Shown here in pieces: positions 1-8,182 of a DNA stretch of 64,000 nt. This DNA comes from Flammeovirgaceae bacterium SG7u.111 (GTDB lineage Bacteria > Bacteroidota > Bacteroidia > Cytophagales > Flammeovirgaceae), in contig CP139021.1 in the NCBI GenBank assembly GCA_034044135.1, positions 3,735,635-3,799,634 on the forward strand, written 5' to 3'. Below the pieces are notes generated by a model. That model was not told the DNA's origin and did not search any database. It worked only from the letters and a program-made list of their open reading frames with translations. The translations under genes were made by a program, and so were the position numbers. Position 1 is the stretch's first letter, and every line of letters starts with the position of its first letter.

Positions 1-577
1 AAAGACTGCTCTTGGTCAAAACCTCAAATAGCTCACCCGTCATGAAAGTTGTGAAATCGGTGAACTTCCCTTGCTCATAAATAACATGCTTGCTGTGCGT
101 GCCTGGCAACAAAAGCGTTCCTTTTTGGTAAGTGGAAAGATGTTCTTCTAGCCCAATTGCTTGCACTTCTTCTCCTCGCATCATACCCGTTTCGCTTTTT
201 GCTCCAGAGATGAGCAACACTTCCAGCCCATTGTGCAAATTCAAATGCTCCCACAACAGATTTTCTCCGCTCAAGCCCAATGGCATACTAGCGTAGCCCA
301 ACTCGTGAAGACCAATATTGGACGAAGCCATACCCGCTGAAACCACCAAATGCTCCCGGTGTTCTTCTGGGAGCATTTGAATTTGTTCTTTCAGGTATGT
401 CGCAAAAAACTGGCCCTGATCTACCTCTTTTTGTTTTTGGAAAGCTTCGAAAAGAGCTTTGACTCCTTGGTTGGTCTTGTGCTCTGCCAGCACCTTCAGG
501 GAATTTGTTTCTACTACCCTCAACCTAAAGTTGGAAGTACCCCAATCGCAGCTTATAAAAAAATTAACCAAACTCAT
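1..577 (-). CDS. dgoK: 2-dehydro-3-deoxygalactonokinase, partial (C-terminus beyond window)
   Basis: I translated this gene by hand from the minus strand. It runs from an ATG at 577 to the left edge, so only about 192 N-terminal residues are present. The DgoK family phosphorylates 2-keto-3-deoxygalactonate (or a related keto-deoxy sugar acid) with ATP before aldol cleavage. Visible family features are the N-terminal nucleotide-binding motif CDWGTSNFRLR, the MRGEEVQ segment near residue 130, and LLPGTHSKHV followed by TTFMTGELFEVL. The start lies 5 bp after the aldehyde dehydrogenase stop, so the two genes are probably one transcript. Family assignment is firm. The exact sugar acid is inferred from the neighbours. 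Confidence 0.9.
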   Translation of the reverse strand, partial: MSLVNFFISCDWGTSNFRLRVVETNSLKVLAEHKTNQGVKALFEAFQKQKEVDQGQFFATYLKEQIQMLPEEHREHLVVSAGMASSNIGLHELGYASMPLGLSGENLLWEHLNLHNGLEVLLISGAKSETGMMRGEEVQAIGLEEHLSTYQKGTLLLPGTHSKHVIYEQGKFTDFTTFMTGELFEVLTKSSL

Positions 578-582
578 ATGTA

Positions 583-2019
583 TCAGACCAGTGCTAAAGT
601 TACTCTCTTTTTAATTAGATAATCATCTAGTGCGAAGGTAGAACAATCTACTCCAATTCCACTATTTTTTATACCTCCGTGGGGCAAATAAATATCAAAT
701 TTCAGCCCGTTGAGGTGGACTTCGCCAAATGCCAGCTTTTCAGTAAAATAAGCCAAAGTAGCTTTATCTGAAGAATAGACATAGGAAGCTAGCCCAGCAT
801 CGGTGTTGTTGGCCCATTCAATAACCTCTTCTTTTGTTTTGAAAGGTACTATGTTAGCCACAGGCCCAAATATTTCTTTCTGAAGAACAGGCGCATTCGG
901 GTCGTCGAGACGGATTGCTGTTGGTTGGAAATAAAACCCATCTCCTACCATTTCTTCTCCGCCAAACTTCACTTCGCCACCTTGGCTTACCGCTTCTTTC
1001 ACAATGCCAGAGACTTTTTCCACAGATCTTTTGTTGGTCAGCGGACCCATATCAGGTTTGTTCTCTTTCCCAAAACCAACCTTAGCAGCTTTGAACTTTT
1101 CTACGATACCTTCGGTAAAAGCGTCGATCACAGACTCGTGGATAAAGAACCTGTTAGGTGCTACACAAATTTGCCCAGAGTTCCCAAGCTTCAATGCAGC
1201 TCCGTGTGTAATTGCCACCTCCAAATCGGCATCGTCAAACACTATAAAAGGGGCATTTCCACCACATTCCATGCTATACCGTTTGATGGAAGTTTTGCTA
1301 CTTTGCTCTATCAACTTTTGGGCTGTTTCCGTTGAACCAATCATGGTAATCAACTTTGGTATTTTACTCTCACACAAGGGAATACCTACATTTTGTAAAT
1401 CTCCGCTTATGACTGTGATCACACCTTTGGGGAAATTAATTTCTGCACAAATCTCGCCTATAATATACGCCGAAAGAGGAGAGAATTCAGATGGTTTTAA
1501 CACGATGCTGCAACCTGCTGCCAATGCTGGCCCTAACTTGAAACCAAGGTTGAGCAACGGGAAATTGTACGCCAAAAAAGCAACGGCAACGCCCAAAGGT
1601 TGAGAAACTATTTTATGTTCATGCGTTCCTTCTTTATCTTCTATGGGAAAGTCTTCTCGCTTCTGAATCTCATCGGCATAATAAGCTAGGGAATTGGTAA
1701 TACTTGTAATATCCTCTTCTGTTCCTTCCCACACTTTGCCCATCTCGTGCATAATACTATTGCGAAGCAACTCTTCGTTTTCCAGAAGTTTGTCCCTAAG
1801 CTTATTTATCCACTCTACGCGCTCAGCTACCGGCAGCTTTGACCAATACTCAAACCCTGCTTGGGCGGAAGCCAATGCTCTTTCTGTATCTTCTTTGCTT
1901 GCCAATGCGACGCTTGCAACGGCTTTTTCGTCGGCAGGGCAGATCACCTCTTGCTTTGCATTTATAGACGAGTCGCAAAGCTCTCCATCTATGTATAATT
2001 TTTTATATCCGAAGTCCAT
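583..2019 (-). CDS. NAD(P)-dependent aldehyde dehydrogenase
   Basis: A 478-residue member of the aldehyde dehydrogenase superfamily, which oxidises an aldehyde to the acid. The core residues are present: Asn152 in AYNFP, Lys175 in VLKPSE for cofactor binding, general-base Glu251 in MECGGNAP, and nucleophile Cys285 in GQICVAP. Length is typical of the family. It lies between the enolase-superfamily dehydratase and dgoK in a sugar-acid cluster, so a lactaldehyde-, glycolaldehyde- or dioxovalerate-type substrate is plausible. Sequence alone does not decide between these. A copy of a dispersed repeat lies just upstream of the start. Confidence 0.92.
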   Translation of the reverse strand: MDFGYKKLYIDGELCDSSINAKQEVICPADEKAVASVALASKEDTERALASAQAGFEYWSKLPVAERVEWINKLRDKLLENEELLRNSIMHEMGKVWEGTEEDITSITNSLAYYADEIQKREDFPIEDKEGTHEHKIVSQPLGVAVAFLAYNFPLLNLGFKLGPALAAGCSIVLKPSEFSPLSAYIIGEICAEINFPKGVITVISGDLQNVGIPLCESKIPKLITMIGSTETAQKLIEQSSKTSIKRYSMECGGNAPFIVFDDADLEVAITHGAALKLGNSGQICVAPNRFFIHESVIDAFTEGIVEKFKAAKVGFGKENKPDMGPLTNKRSVEKVSGIVKEAVSQGGEVKFGGEEMVGDGFYFQPTAIRLDDPNAPVLQKEIFGPVANIVPFKTKEEVIEWANNTDAGLASYVYSSDKATLAYFTEKLAFGEVHLNGLKFDIYLPHGGIKNSGIGVDCSTFALDDYLIKKRVTLALV

Positions 2020-2044
2020 GATATTATCTAACTATGTTTTATGT

Positions 2045-2140
2045 TATTGAAGCACCAGTGCTATTTTACTAAAATGGTTTAGTAATGACAATCAATGCTT
2101 TGTTGAAAAATAGGTTATGCTTTTTTTGATCAAACACTTA
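2045..2140 (+). repeat. Dispersed intergenic repeat, copy A
   Basis: About 96 bp filling the spacer between the aldehyde dehydrogenase and the dehydratase gene. It shares both ends and much of the interior with two other copies at 6291-6393 (inverted) and 7206-7297. The left end reads AAGCACCAGTGCTATTTTA and contains the short palindrome AGCAC-CA-GTGCT. The right end reads TTGATCAAACACTTA. The stretch starting AATAGGTTATGCT is nearly identical to copy C. No coding potential was seen. Confidence 0.8.
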
Positions 2141-2166
2141 AAGACTAATAAAAACTACTATATGGG

Positions 2167-3300
2167 TTACTCTCTGAGGAGGTACTTGTGAAGAGCATCT
2201 TCATTGAATTCGAAGCCAAGCCCGGGCTTATCACTCACTTTTATTTCCCCATTTACTACCTTCATATCGCTACATGTCAACTCATCGCGTAAGCCATTTT
2301 CTGTTCGGTCATATTCCATAAAACAACCAGCTGACATCAACCGCCCAGGCATTGTATCTAAGTTACTAATAAAATGAGAGGCAGCGGCAATGGCTATCCC
2401 TGTACCCCATGTATGCGGCACTATTTCCACGCCATACACTGAACACAGTACTGCTATCCTTTTAGCCTCTGTAAGCCCTCCTGTAGCGCAAATATCTGGT
2501 TGCACAATATCAACCGAATTCGATTTTAGTAAAGTCTGGAAACCAAAACGTAGGTATTCGCATTCTCCACCCGAAATAGGAATATTGGTTTTTGACCTCA
2601 GCTCAGCGTACTGATCGTAATATTCGGGGGAAATAGGCTCTTCGAACCATGAGATATCATATTTTTCCACTGCTTGCGCAAGCTGAATAGCTTCCCTGAG
2701 GTTATAGGCATGGTTTGCATCTATCATCAGTTTCACATTTGGGCCAATCGCTTCCCTAATTTTTTGTACATTCTCGATGTCTTGCTCTATGGTAAGCCCA
2801 ACCTTCATTTTCATGGCTTTGTAGCCTTGTTTCACATATTGCTTGGCTTCGGCAGAAAGCTTTTCGCTCATTTCACCACCATTGGTAAAATACATTCCCG
2901 TGGCGTAAGGAGTGATAGAATCACGCTTTTTCCCTCCTAACAAAAGGTGGACGGGTTGCTCCAATATTTTCCCTTTCAAATCCCAAAGCGCTACGTCTAT
3001 AGCACTTATAGCCGAGACTAAAATACCACGCCTAGCAAAATCCAAGGTACGGCGGTACATCGTGCTCCATATCGTTTCTATTTGCAAAGGGTTTTGCCCA
3101 ACAACAAAAGGAGTGAGAAGATCAACCCCTGCTTTTATCACGTTAGCAGGTCCATATCCTTCACCCCAACCCACATGACCTGTATCGCTTGTTATCTTCA
3201 CAATGCAGATACGCCTTTCGGAATATTCCCACTGTGAAAAATAAAAGCTTTCTTTTAGTTTATCGGTTAAGATGAAACTTTCTATTGATTTGATTTTCAT
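2167..3300 (-). CDS. Mandelate racemase/muconate lactonizing enzyme family sugar-acid dehydratase
   Basis: A 377-residue enolase-superfamily protein, taking the ATG at 3300. A longer reading to 3429 would run into the permease gene. The mandelate-racemase subgroup signature is complete: the KMK motif (Lys164, Lys166), metal ligands Asp194 (MIDANH), Glu220 (WFEEP) and Glu246 (SGGE), and the Asp269/His296 dyad (QPDICATGG, PHTWG). These enzymes abstract the alpha proton of an acid sugar and usually dehydrate it to a 2-keto-3-deoxy acid. With RhaT-like transport upstream and dgoK downstream, a galactonate-, fuconate- or rhamnonate-type dehydratase is likely. The substrate is inference. Confidence 0.9.
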   Translation of the reverse strand: MKIKSIESFILTDKLKESFYFSQWEYSERRICIVKITSDTGHVGWGEGYGPANVIKAGVDLLTPFVVGQNPLQIETIWSTMYRRTLDFARRGILVSAISAIDVALWDLKGKILEQPVHLLLGGKKRDSITPYATGMYFTNGGEMSEKLSAEAKQYVKQGYKAMKMKVGLTIEQDIENVQKIREAIGPNVKLMIDANHAYNLREAIQLAQAVEKYDISWFEEPISPEYYDQYAELRSKTNIPISGGECEYLRFGFQTLLKSNSVDIVQPDICATGGLTEAKRIAVLCSVYGVEIVPHTWGTGIAIAAASHFISNLDTMPGRLMSAGCFMEYDRTENGLRDELTCSDMKVVNGEIKVSDKPGLGFEFNEDALHKYLLRE

Positions 3301-3329
3301 TTGATAAATCGGTTTCGGTATAAGATGAA

Positions 3330-4349
3330 TTAGGATACACCATTGGAATAACCTAAAATGATAGTCGCTACTATAAGCATAAACAAGCCAGCCAACAACC
3401 AAGCAAAAGGACCAGATGCGCCCTTCCATTCTTTATTAAGATAAGCCCATACGTTACTTACCACAAGGGAAACTCCTAGCAAAATTGGCCACCCAATTAC
3501 GGGACCCATATCTCCCATAAGTGTTGCGCCTTGCCCGTACACGCCAAGTGCGCCGAACCAAAGTAGCCCCGCTCCTATTGACCAAGCATAAGCTTTGGAA
3601 GAATTGGGCACTGAAAAGGAAGACCAAGTGTTGTTTTTGAAAAGCAAGAAGATGGCGTACCCAGCATTCATGATGTAAGCGCCCCAGAGCACAACTACCC
3701 AAATTGCTAAGCTACTATTTCGGGAAATAACTCCTGCAGCTTCGGCTGCCTGCCCTACTGGCTGCGCATTTACGAAACCTACATTGAGGAGCGCCGACAA
3801 CACACCACTTACAATTGCGATGATTAGGCCTGTTTTGAGATTACTAGAAGAAGTGCCTTTGTCTTGCTGGGTAAGCTTGTCTTTTTTGATGCCCGCATAG
3901 GCTGTAATTGCTACGCCAACGATCATGACAAAAACCCCGAACATCACATAGGGGAAAGCTGGTAGACTTGTTACATTATCTATTTGAAAAAAAGGAATGA
4001 GGCTACCTACCGCCGAGCAAACACCCATCACTATTCCGTAGGTTAGAGAGATACCGATGAAGGGGATACTTTTTCCAAACATGATCCCGCCTATGCCCCA
4101 AAGGAATCCAAATAACATACCCAGCCAGATGGCTTGCGAAGGGGCATCGGCAATTACGCTGAACAGATCGGGGACAACCATCATTGCCCAAACGGTGGGG
4201 ACAAGTACCATGGCGACTGTGGCGTGAACCAACCACCATGCTTCCCACTTGAGGGGGGACATAAATTTCATTCCAAGCCCAAAAGAACCTTGGAATATAC
4301 TGGCGAATAATACTAGTAGTAAGGGTAGAAATGCAAATTCCATAGTCAT
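3330..4349 (-). CDS. RhaT-type (L-rhamnose/H+ symporter family) permease
   Basis: A 339-residue protein with about ten hydrophobic segments over its whole length, resembling the L-rhamnose-proton symporter RhaT of the drug/metabolite transporter superfamily. Support comes from an N-terminal WEAWWLVHATVAM-like segment, the FLWGIGGIMFGKS segment near residue 90 (WGIGN in RhaT), and conserved glycine-rich helices. It would import a monosaccharide or sugar acid across the inner membrane. It is the first gene after the regulator and lies 29 bp before the dehydratase start, so it probably leads the operon. A second in-frame ATG lies two codons downstream. Rhamnose specificity cannot be asserted. 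Confidence 0.85.
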   Translation of the reverse strand: MTMEFAFLPLLLVLFASIFQGSFGLGMKFMSPLKWEAWWLVHATVAMVLVPTVWAMMVVPDLFSVIADAPSQAIWLGMLFGFLWGIGGIMFGKSIPFIGISLTYGIVMGVCSAVGSLIPFFQIDNVTSLPAFPYVMFGVFVMIVGVAITAYAGIKKDKLTQQDKGTSSSNLKTGLIIAIVSGVLSALLNVGFVNAQPVGQAAEAAGVISRNSSLAIWVVVLWGAYIMNAGYAIFLLFKNNTWSSFSVPNSSKAYAWSIGAGLLWFGALGVYGQGATLMGDMGPVIGWPILLGVSLVVSNVWAYLNKEWKGASGPFAWLLAGLFMLIVATIILGYSNGVS

Positions 4350-4401
4350 ATTTTTATTTCTTACAAAGAAAAGTCAATATGACAAAAACTGATTGGCTGA
4401 A

Positions 4402-4432
4402 TTTACCCTACACTTACGCTATTTTACCCTAC
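4402..4432. promoter_or_regulatory. Direct repeats TTTACCCTAC, candidate AraC-family operator
   Basis: Two exact copies of TTTACCCTAC start at 4402 and 4423, exactly 21 bp apart, or two helical turns. They lie between the AraC regulator stop and the permease start, about 55-85 bp before the permease ATG. Direct half-sites two turns apart are the usual binding arrangement of AraC-family activators. That the regulator at 4454-5353 binds here is inference. Confidence 0.55.
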
Positions 4433-4453
4433 TTGCAAAGCTTGGAAGGGCAA

Positions 4454-5353
4454 CTATAACGTACTGCGGTATCCCTGCGGGGTACTTCCCGTGATCTGCT
4501 TGAATTGTTTGTTGAAGTTGGTAATGGAGTTATAACCCACCCTATAGCAAATTTCGGATACGGGCAAATCGTCTTGTACCAACAAGCGCGAGGCATTCCT
4601 GACGCGCAGTTCGTTGAGGAACTGGGTAAAAGATTTGTTGGTCATTTTCTTGAAAAAACGGCAAAAGGAATTGGTTGTCATGCAGGCTACATCAGCCACA
4701 TCGTCAAGAGTAATATGGTTACTGTAATTATCCGACATGTACTTTAACACAGCATCGAAACGGTGGGAATGCTTGGTAGTGTATTGGCGCATATCTGTAG
4801 AAGAAAGCACTTGTTTATCTTGTGTAACTGAAAGGCGGCAAAGAACATCTAGCATCTTTACCAATTGCTCCGCAGGTGATAAATCGATCATATTGATCAA
4901 TTCTTTGTGCAGAGCTTTACTCATACTGTCACCAAAACTCAGCCCAAACTTAGATTCCTCTAGCATTTGGTTTATCCCCAGAAAAGCAGGATTATTAAAC
5001 GTGCCTTCTCCTATAAAGTCCTTTGTAAATTTTAAGATAATGGTCTTTACCTTATTTGTGTCTTCTTCTTCATAATATGAAGCATCGTTTCGCCAAAGGT
5101 GCGGCACATATGGACCAACTAATACTAAATCGCCCGGAAAAAAATGGGATACACTATCTCCTACAAAACGAACACCTTTGCTTTTGGAGATGTACAATAG
5201 CTCATATTCGGAATGATAATGCCAAGAAGAATCCAGACATGGAATTTCCTTCTTAGTTATATCAAGCTTTTTATTAACGGCGCTATCCGAATTCTTCAAA
5301 ATCAACTTCATGGGCACAAAACTAGTCTTTTTCTCATATTCACCATAAACCAT
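4454..5353 (-). CDS. AraC family transcriptional regulator with N-terminal cupin-like domain
   Basis: A 299-residue regulator. The N-terminal ~170 residues form a cupin-like sensor domain (HYHSEYELLYI and the FPGDLVLVGPYVPHLW segment). The C-terminal ~100 residues carry the double helix-turn-helix of AraC proteins, ending ISEICYRVGYNSITNFNKQFKQITGSTPQGYR. It probably senses a sugar or sugar acid and activates the downstream permease, dehydratase, dehydrogenase and kinase genes, since it is adjacent and co-oriented. An alternative start is Met15 at 5311. If that start is used, the palindrome at 5350-5375 would lie wholly upstream of the coding region. Confidence 0.92.
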   Translation of the reverse strand: MVYGEYEKKTSFVPMKLILKNSDSAVNKKLDITKKEIPCLDSSWHYHSEYELLYISKSKGVRFVGDSVSHFFPGDLVLVGPYVPHLWRNDASYYEEEDTNKVKTIILKFTKDFIGEGTFNNPAFLGINQMLEESKFGLSFGDSMSKALHKELINMIDLSPAEQLVKMLDVLCRLSVTQDKQVLSSTDMRQYTTKHSHRFDAVLKYMSDNYSNHITLDDVADVACMTTNSFCRFFKKMTNKSFTQFLNELRVRNASRLLVQDDLPVSEICYRVGYNSITNFNKQFKQITGSTPQGYRSTL

Positions 5354-5375
5354 TTTTAGGTACTTACCTAAATGG
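5350..5375. promoter_or_regulatory. Palindrome overlapping the AraC gene start, possible autoregulatory site
   Basis: The core TAGGTA-CT-TACCTA is a perfect inverted repeat, extended by CCATTT on one side and AAATGG on the other with two extra T residues in the left arm. It covers the ATG at 5353 or sits about 40 bp upstream of the alternative start at 5311. Its sequence is unlike the TTTACCCTAC repeats downstream. Confidence 0.35.
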
Positions 5376-5749
5376 ACTATGGTACAAAAACAGATTATGA
5401 AAGAATATGTTCCATAAAAATGGCTTCACCTCCCAAATGCCGGAAAGGTGAAACCCTATATTTTTTTTATCGGGTTTACTTTGTTGGTTAGTTAACTTCT
5501 ACCTGAGAACCGAGCTTTATAAATGTCGCCTTTTATTGTAAAACGAATATCCTCTTCCGAATAAGACATTTGGGCAAAGTGATCGTTTGCAGCGAAATAG
5601 ATAAAATTTAAACCTGCTCTAAACTCCCACCTCATTAAAATTCACTTTTATAAAATATTTTAAGAAAAGGGTGTAACTTTTTGGAAAGGGGGTAGTATCC
5701 TAATCAAATCAACGAAAAACCTCATACTCGACTTTTACTTTATGAAGCA
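5376..5749. other. Intergenic region between divergent AraC and sigma-factor genes
   Basis: About 370 bp between divergent transcription units, so it should hold both promoters. A short hairpin (TTCACCT at 5425, AGGTGAA at 5446) is followed nine bases later by eight T residues, but no gene reads into it. I saw no coding sequence and no confident promoter. Confidence 0.5.
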
Positions 5750-6292
5750 ATGACTGACGAAAATGCAATGAAAGCGGTCAGTGAAGGAGACTTGGACAAG
5801 GCGGCTATTCTATTTGAGCGATACCAGAAGAGCATGTTCAATTTCTTTTTGAAGCTAACCTACGACAGGGAGGCTAGTCAAGACATGACCCAAAATTTAT
5901 TTTACAGGATAATCCGCTATCGAAAAAGCTACAACAGTCAGATGCTTTTTAGACCTTGGATTTACCAGATGGCGAGGAACGTTCAAGCCGATCATTACCG
6001 CAAGGATAAAATAAAGAAATCGGAGTTTGCCGATATGGAGTCAATCTCGATAGAACTGATGGAAAGCCATGCCGAAGCAGACCAACAAGAGCGGGAAATC
6101 AATTTGCACAAGGCTCTAGCGAAGCTTGAAAAAGAGCAACGAGAAATATTGATCATGAACAAGTTTCAAAAGTTGAAATATGAGGAAATTGCCAAAATTT
6201 TGGACACCACGCCCGGTGCGGTGAAAGTGAAAGCCCACAGAGCAATCAAAAAATTGAAAGGTATTTATTTTATGGTCGAAAAATCAAAATAA
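5750..6292 (+). CDS. ECF-type RNA polymerase sigma factor
   Basis: A 180-residue sigma-70 family protein of ECF size. Region 2 lies around residues 20-90 (MTQNLFYRIIRYR and FRPWIYQMARNVQADHYRK). Region 4 lies around residues 120-175, with a helix-turn-helix in YEEIAKILDTTPGAVKVKAHRAIKKLK. It directs RNA polymerase to a stress or envelope regulon. The next gene encodes a membrane-anchored protein in the usual anti-sigma position, followed by two exported DUF4097-like proteins, so the four probably form one unit. The stop codon TAA is supplied by the first bases of an inserted repeat (copy B). Confidence 0.95.
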   Translation: MTDENAMKAVSEGDLDKAAILFERYQKSMFNFFLKLTYDREASQDMTQNLFYRIIRYRKSYNSQMLFRPWIYQMARNVQADHYRKDKIKKSEFADMESISIELMESHAEADQQEREINLHKALAKLEKEQREILIMNKFQKLKYEEIAKILDTTPGAVKVKAHRAIKKLKGIYFMVEKSK

Positions 6293-6393
6293 GTGTTTGA
6301 TCAACAACAAGCACTCCCTAGCATTCAATAAAGTATTGATTATCAATGCATAAGTTGTTTTATTAAAATAGCACTGGTGCTTAAGTTTCAATA
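6291..6393 (-). repeat. Dispersed intergenic repeat, copy B (inverted)
   Basis: About 103 bp, in reverse orientation relative to copies A and C. Its reverse complement carries the left end TTAAGCACCAGTGCTATTTTA and the right end GTTGATCAAACACTTA. It starts inside the sigma-factor stop codon and ends shortly before the anti-sigma start. With copy C it brackets the anti-sigma gene as an inverted pair. Confidence 0.8.
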
Positions 6394-6406
6394 AACGAAG
6401 TGAATT

Positions 6407-7207
6407 ATGGAAACTAAAAATATTAAAAACAAATTGCTGGACTACATTGAAGGTTCTCTTCCTGACAACGAAATGCTGGAAGTGAAGCAAGCGATAAAGC
6501 AAGACGATGCCCTCTTCAGGGAATACGACGAGCTACGGATTGTAATGGAAGGGATGGATAAAAGCCCGAAGCTGGATAGCCCCGAGGCAGTTGGGATGGA
6601 TTTTTATAAAATGCTGGAAGGGGAAAAAGAAAAGCAAAAACTTGGGGCATTAGGCAGCACTTTCCAAGTGATAAAAAACACATGGAACGGAAGCATCACA
6701 CTGAAAATAGCGGCATCTGTTGCGCTTTTCCTAATGGGCTATTTCATTGACAAGCAGATAGAAGTGAAGGATATTCAAACTACTGAAATTGCCCAGATGC
6801 GGGAGGAAATTGAGTCTACCAAAACTCTGGTGATGCTCACGCTCCTCAAGCAGCAATCTGCCAGCGAGCGGATAAAAGCAATTGGCTATACTTATGATTT
6901 TGAAAATGCCGACTCGAGGGTGGTAGATGCGCTGATCAGCACGCTTAAAGATGACAAAAATGTAAACGTTCGCTTGGCTGCAACCGAGGCTCTTGCGCAT
7001 TTTGCCCACAACCCAAAAGTAGTGAATGCACTGCTGGAAACCTTGCCAGAGCAAACGGATCCGGAGATCCAAATCATCATTATAGATCTGCTGGTGAAGA
7101 TGAACGAGACCCGAGCCCGGCAACCTATCGAAACACTTTTGAATGAACAAGAGCTGATCGACATAGTCCGCTCAAAAGCCCAAGAGGGAGTAAGTAAACT
7201 TTTATAA
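6407..7207 (+). CDS. Membrane-anchored anti-sigma-factor-like protein with HEAT repeats
   Basis: A 266-residue protein. The N-terminal ~95 residues are acidic and helical and begin with a LLDYIEGSLPDNEM segment typical of anti-sigma N-domains, though no zinc ligands are seen. One transmembrane helix lies near residues 98-116 (IAASVALFLMGYFI). The C-terminal ~110 residues form HEAT-like helical pairs (VNVRLAATEALAHFA, DPEIQIIIIDLLVKM) and would lie in the periplasm. Position just after an ECF sigma gene supports an anti-sigma role. That role is inference from context and topology. The HEAT domain may sense an envelope partner. The gene is flanked by inverted repeat copies B and C. Confidence 0.75.
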   Translation: METKNIKNKLLDYIEGSLPDNEMLEVKQAIKQDDALFREYDELRIVMEGMDKSPKLDSPEAVGMDFYKMLEGEKEKQKLGALGSTFQVIKNTWNGSITLKIAASVALFLMGYFIDKQIEVKDIQTTEIAQMREEIESTKTLVMLTLLKQQSASERIKAIGYTYDFENADSRVVDALISTLKDDKNVNVRLAATEALAHFAHNPKVVNALLETLPEQTDPEIQIIIIDLLVKMNETRARQPIETLLNEQELIDIVRSKAQEGVSKLL

Positions 7208-7297
7208 GCATCAATGCTATTTTAATAAAAAACTTGACATTGATAACCAGTACTTTATTTGAACAATAGGTTATACTCTTTTTTGATCGAACACTTA
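7206..7297 (+). repeat. Dispersed intergenic repeat, copy C
   Basis: About 92 bp. The left end TAAGCATCAATGCTATTTTA overlaps the anti-sigma stop codon. The right end is TTGATCGAACACTTA. The right half is nearly identical to copy A, while the middle (CATTGATAACCAGTACTTTATT) is closer to copy B. It lies directly before the DUF4097-like gene at 7334, so it may also shape that leader. Confidence 0.8.
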
Positions 7298-7333
7298 GAA
7301 AAATAAATCAACCAAAAATCATCATTTAACATC

Positions 7334-8107
7334 ATGAGAAAATTCATCGTCTTTTTGACTGTGGCATTGCTAACTAGTGCCTATTCTTTCGCCCAAGAGT
7401 TCAAAACCAGCTTCGGTTCTTCTAATGGGAATACGATTACCATCAATATCTTTGACTGTGACCTCATCGTGCAAGGACATGATTCAAAAGATGTGATCAT
7501 CACCGCCAAGGGCTATAAAGCCCCTCCCAAACGAGCCGAAGGCCTCAAGCCTCTCTACAATACGTTTTCTGACAATACCAACATTGGGCTTTCGGTGAAG
7601 GCTGAAGGCAGCAGTATTACGGTAGACAGGGCTAGCCGAGAAGATATTGACTACACCATAAAAGTACCTAAGGGCACCAATGTGATCATCAATGAGATGA
7701 ACTACTACGGAGATGGTTTTACCGTGAAGGATATTTCGGGAGAAATAGAGATCAACAGCAAAAGTTCCGACATCAAATTGGTAAATGTGACTGGCCCTGT
7801 GGTAGCTAGCTCTACCAATGGAAATTTTGAGGCAGTTTTCAGTAAATTGAACCAAAACAAACCGATTTCCATCAAGTGCATCAATGGCTATATAGACATC
7901 ACCTTGCCGGGCAATACCAAGGCAAATCTTGAAATGAAATCGATGAATGGGGAAGTTTACACCAACTTCGAAGTAGAGCAAGCTGCCGATGCGAATGACC
8001 CTCAATACAATACTGCCGCAAAGAAAATTGATGCCAAGATCAATGGTGGTGGAATACTTCTCAGTCTTTATGCTACCAACGACGATATTTATCTGAGGAA
8101 AAAATAA
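7334..8107 (+). CDS. Exported DUF4097-like beta-repeat protein
   Basis: A 257-residue protein with a clear signal peptide (about residues 1-20, ending SFAQ). The mature part is rich in short beta strands and resembles the DUF4097/DUF4098 adhesin-like fold, with recurring I.S.SS.I.L...G and INGYI.I..P segments. Such proteins are commonly encoded next to ECF sigma/anti-sigma pairs. The molecular role is unknown. It may be an envelope target or sensor of the sigma system. The next gene encodes a smaller paralogue. Confidence 0.7.
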   Translation: MRKFIVFLTVALLTSAYSFAQEFKTSFGSSNGNTITINIFDCDLIVQGHDSKDVIITAKGYKAPPKRAEGLKPLYNTFSDNTNIGLSVKAEGSSITVDRASREDIDYTIKVPKGTNVIINEMNYYGDGFTVKDISGEIEINSKSSDIKLVNVTGPVVASSTNGNFEAVFSKLNQNKPISIKCINGYIDITLPGNTKANLEMKSMNGEVYTNFEVEQAADANDPQYNTAAKKIDAKINGGGILLSLYATNDDIYLRKK

Positions 8108-8182
8108 CGTCTTTCATACAACCGCAGAAAATTAATTGCACACCTCTTTCTGCGGTCTCTTTTTACTTCTAACATCAGAAAA

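Noticed and set aside
586-600. Fourth copy of the dispersed repeat (ACCAGTGCT)
   Set aside because: Only nine bases match, and they lie within coding sequence of the aldehyde dehydrogenase.
1004-1603. 199-codon frame antisense to the aldehyde dehydrogenase
   Set aside because: The dehydrogenase has all catalytic motifs. This frame is a shadow without recognisable features.
3301-3429. Extended N-terminus for the dehydratase
   Set aside because: The extra residues overlap the permease gene in another frame, and the family N-terminus begins at MKIKSIESF.
5425-5468. Hairpin plus T-run as a terminator
   Set aside because: The T-run is nine bases from the stem, and no plus-strand gene precedes it.
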